DNA from: Lamellibrachia columna
Taxonomy: Eukaryota; Annelida; Polychaeta; Sabellida; Siboglinidae
Direction of reading: 5' to 3'
DNA: 64,000 bases
NCBI GenBank assembly: GCA_963662155.1
Contig: OY759261.1
Location: 47,304,411-47,368,410, forward strand
The notes under the pieces were generated by a model, which saw only the letters and a program-made list of their open reading frames with translations, was not told where the DNA came from and did not search any database. This document shows positions 40,070 through 43,000 of the stretch, in pieces (positions within the stretch are counted from its first letter, which is position 1; the number at the start of each line of letters is the position of its first letter). Position numbers and translations under genes: made by a program.

Positions 40070-43000
40070 AATATGTATATATATTTACATATATATATTT
40101 ATGCAATCAACAACACAACACAGATATAGAGATATGAAAAGGCCAAATGAATGACGTTTATTGTGGGGATTAAGGGTAAGCCCACTTTCAAAGAAATGTA
40201 AAACAAAGAAATGTGGGCTCCACAACCCAACGCCAGGCTGACTACGCCCCATGCGAGCCTCCTGGACGTCGGGTTCAATAGAGCCCACATTTCACCACAA
40301 AGCAGTAGCAGTATTCCTAGAACAAATAAAAGAAACAATGGCATTACTATTGTCATGGAACACCCTTAAACCAAATAGCATAATGCCCTACATGCTATCA
40401 CGCAGTCTATGAATACAACTACCTGCTTAAAAATACACTAGCTCTAACTGGAATAACTACAAAGGTGGGGCCAATTCGCCACCGGTCACAGTTCTAAAAT
40501 CCAAGGTGGAAGGGAAGCGAGCTGCGTCCCAGCATTAAAACCCGTGAACACTTCTGGGAAAGCCAAAACTCCCATGTCCACTATCGCAATCAAAAAATGG
40601 GAAAGCTTGGAGACATGAACACCCCACTTCCACCAAAGATGTACAATTGCTGCTAACAAGTAAACACACAACAGGGAGAAAGATGGGGAGGAGGGTGGGA
40701 CAAATTTTCAAAGCGCATCCACTCCGTATGCTTTCACAAAACGAAGTGGCTAGTCCAAGTTTGAAATCTGTAGCGTCGCGCAGCTGGTGCGCGCTGATTG
40801 GTTCAAAATATGGAGGCAGGCAAAGTGGGTCACAGAGTGTGTCACCCAGCTCTGCTGGATTAGCATAATAGAATAAATTAGCAATGGACCAATCATTAAT
40901 TGTATGTGGTGTTGCTCGCATAAAAACCCATATGCAACATTGGCTGTACCAATGTTGCATACTCTCATATATATATATATATATATTTAAACACCCAGAT
41001 GCACATATGCACGCACGCACTCAAAATAATACAGAAACGTTCACAACATAGAAACGACACTCACATCTGTAATGTCCTAATGTCATATTAGTAATTATCT
41101 TATTTTGATACATACCGGTGTAACCCGGGAAGCGAGACGGAGAGAGGATGCGGGAGAACACAATGTAATGCCACTGAATAAAGGTTCGTTATCTGTACTC
41201 TTTATTGACGATCACCAATATCTATTCACCACAAGGCATCACAACATCAACCCTGTCAGCCATGACAACAACTACAAAATGAACCAACTACATGCAAATT
41301 CATCCAAGACCTCCGGTGTGTGCCTTACATCAGAGACACTAAGTGCGAACTAAGCGTTATCTAGAACGGTACCAGACTGGACAACACATCAACACCAGTG
41401 TACCTTGGTGTCCATCTTGACAAAACACTATCATACAAAACTCACATTTGTAACACCAAACAGAAGGTAAATACACGGAAAAATATCATCCGTAAACTAG
41501 CAAACTCGAAATGGGGAAGCAGAGCCAGTACTGTCTTGCCCATTCAGTATGTGCTGTATGGGTAAGATAAACATATGCCAACAAACTGCACCCTCCCCTA
41601 CGTGACTGCTGCTGAATCATAGCGGGCTGCCTGAAACCTACCAACATAGACAGCTTACACCTGCAGGCTGGCATAGCTCCCCCGGACATCAGGCGGTATG
41701 CTGCTGGTCGCACAGAAAGAACAAAACAAATGGCATTCACATAAACAGAAACAGTTACACTACGTGCCTGATGTGAGCCGAATGAAGTCACGGATAAGTT
41801 TCATGAATGCTATGAAACCACTGAACTCATCGCCCAGCGGCACCAAATAGGAAATGTGGGAAATACGACTGCAAGAAACATCAGCACTCGTGAAAATAGG
41901 ACGACTACCAACCAAATCCCAACCAGCCGGGTCCGACCAACCATGGCTCTGCTGGCGATCACCAAGCCGCCTGCGCACAGGAGTTGACCAAACACACCAT
42001 GAGGAGGTGGGGTTACATAGACGAGACGCAGTCAGTGAGATGTGACTGCGGGGAAGACCTGGCAATGTCCCACCTCCTCTGCTGCCGACTCCTGGACGGT
42101 CCGTGCTCGCTGAACGATCTGGCCACCATCACGGACAGGGAAAAAGCCTGCACCTGCAGGTGGTAGCATCTCGTGTGAGGGACACGACAAGAAGAAGATT
42201 GCGTGTATATCCCAATGTGCATGCTGTAGGTTAAAATCAAGGACCCAAGTTGCTTTGATACCAATATTTTGGCAAATACAAGTTTTCAATGGCTGCCATT
42301 TTGAAAATCCTAAATTACTGCCATACATGCTTATGGGAAAATCGATACATTGATTTTCTGGTTATTTAAACCATATCCGATATGGTATATCATTTCCAAA
42401 AATGTATAAGTTTGCTAATCTCCAAACAAATATGAGCGAAAATAGAAAATACGTAGTGAACCTGTCTAATTCACTCTGTATCGTCTCCTTGGCTTAGGCA
42501 CGACACTCCCTCCAATGTAAGCAACTACGTTCCTGTCTTTAAGTTATGTAAGTGTTGGTGCCTTAACATGGTTGGAAAAAGGTTTCAATAATGTAACTCG
42601 GGGCTTGGCAACCTTTTTGAATGGAGAACCAAATTAGTGAATATTATTAAACATAGACAGTAGTTAGGTAGTAACCTAGTGGTAACACGTGCATGATTTT
42701 ATGTAGGTATCTCAGTGTCAGCTTAGGCATGCTAGCTGCTATCCTTTTGAAGGTTAGCTCATTGCATTGTTACATATTACGTCTAGCAGCTGTTTGCTGC
42801 ATGTAGTCTTTATTATTTATTATCATCAGATTTATTATCATAAAAAATATCAACTTAACATATCAGCTGCCATTCTGACTGTGAACAACTATATTATTAG
42901 ACGATTCAAAAATACACATTAACGCAAGTAACTGGTGTCTTATTGATTAGTGTGTTGCTACGCGCTACCACGTGCTCCATACCTAGCTATTGAGTTGTTC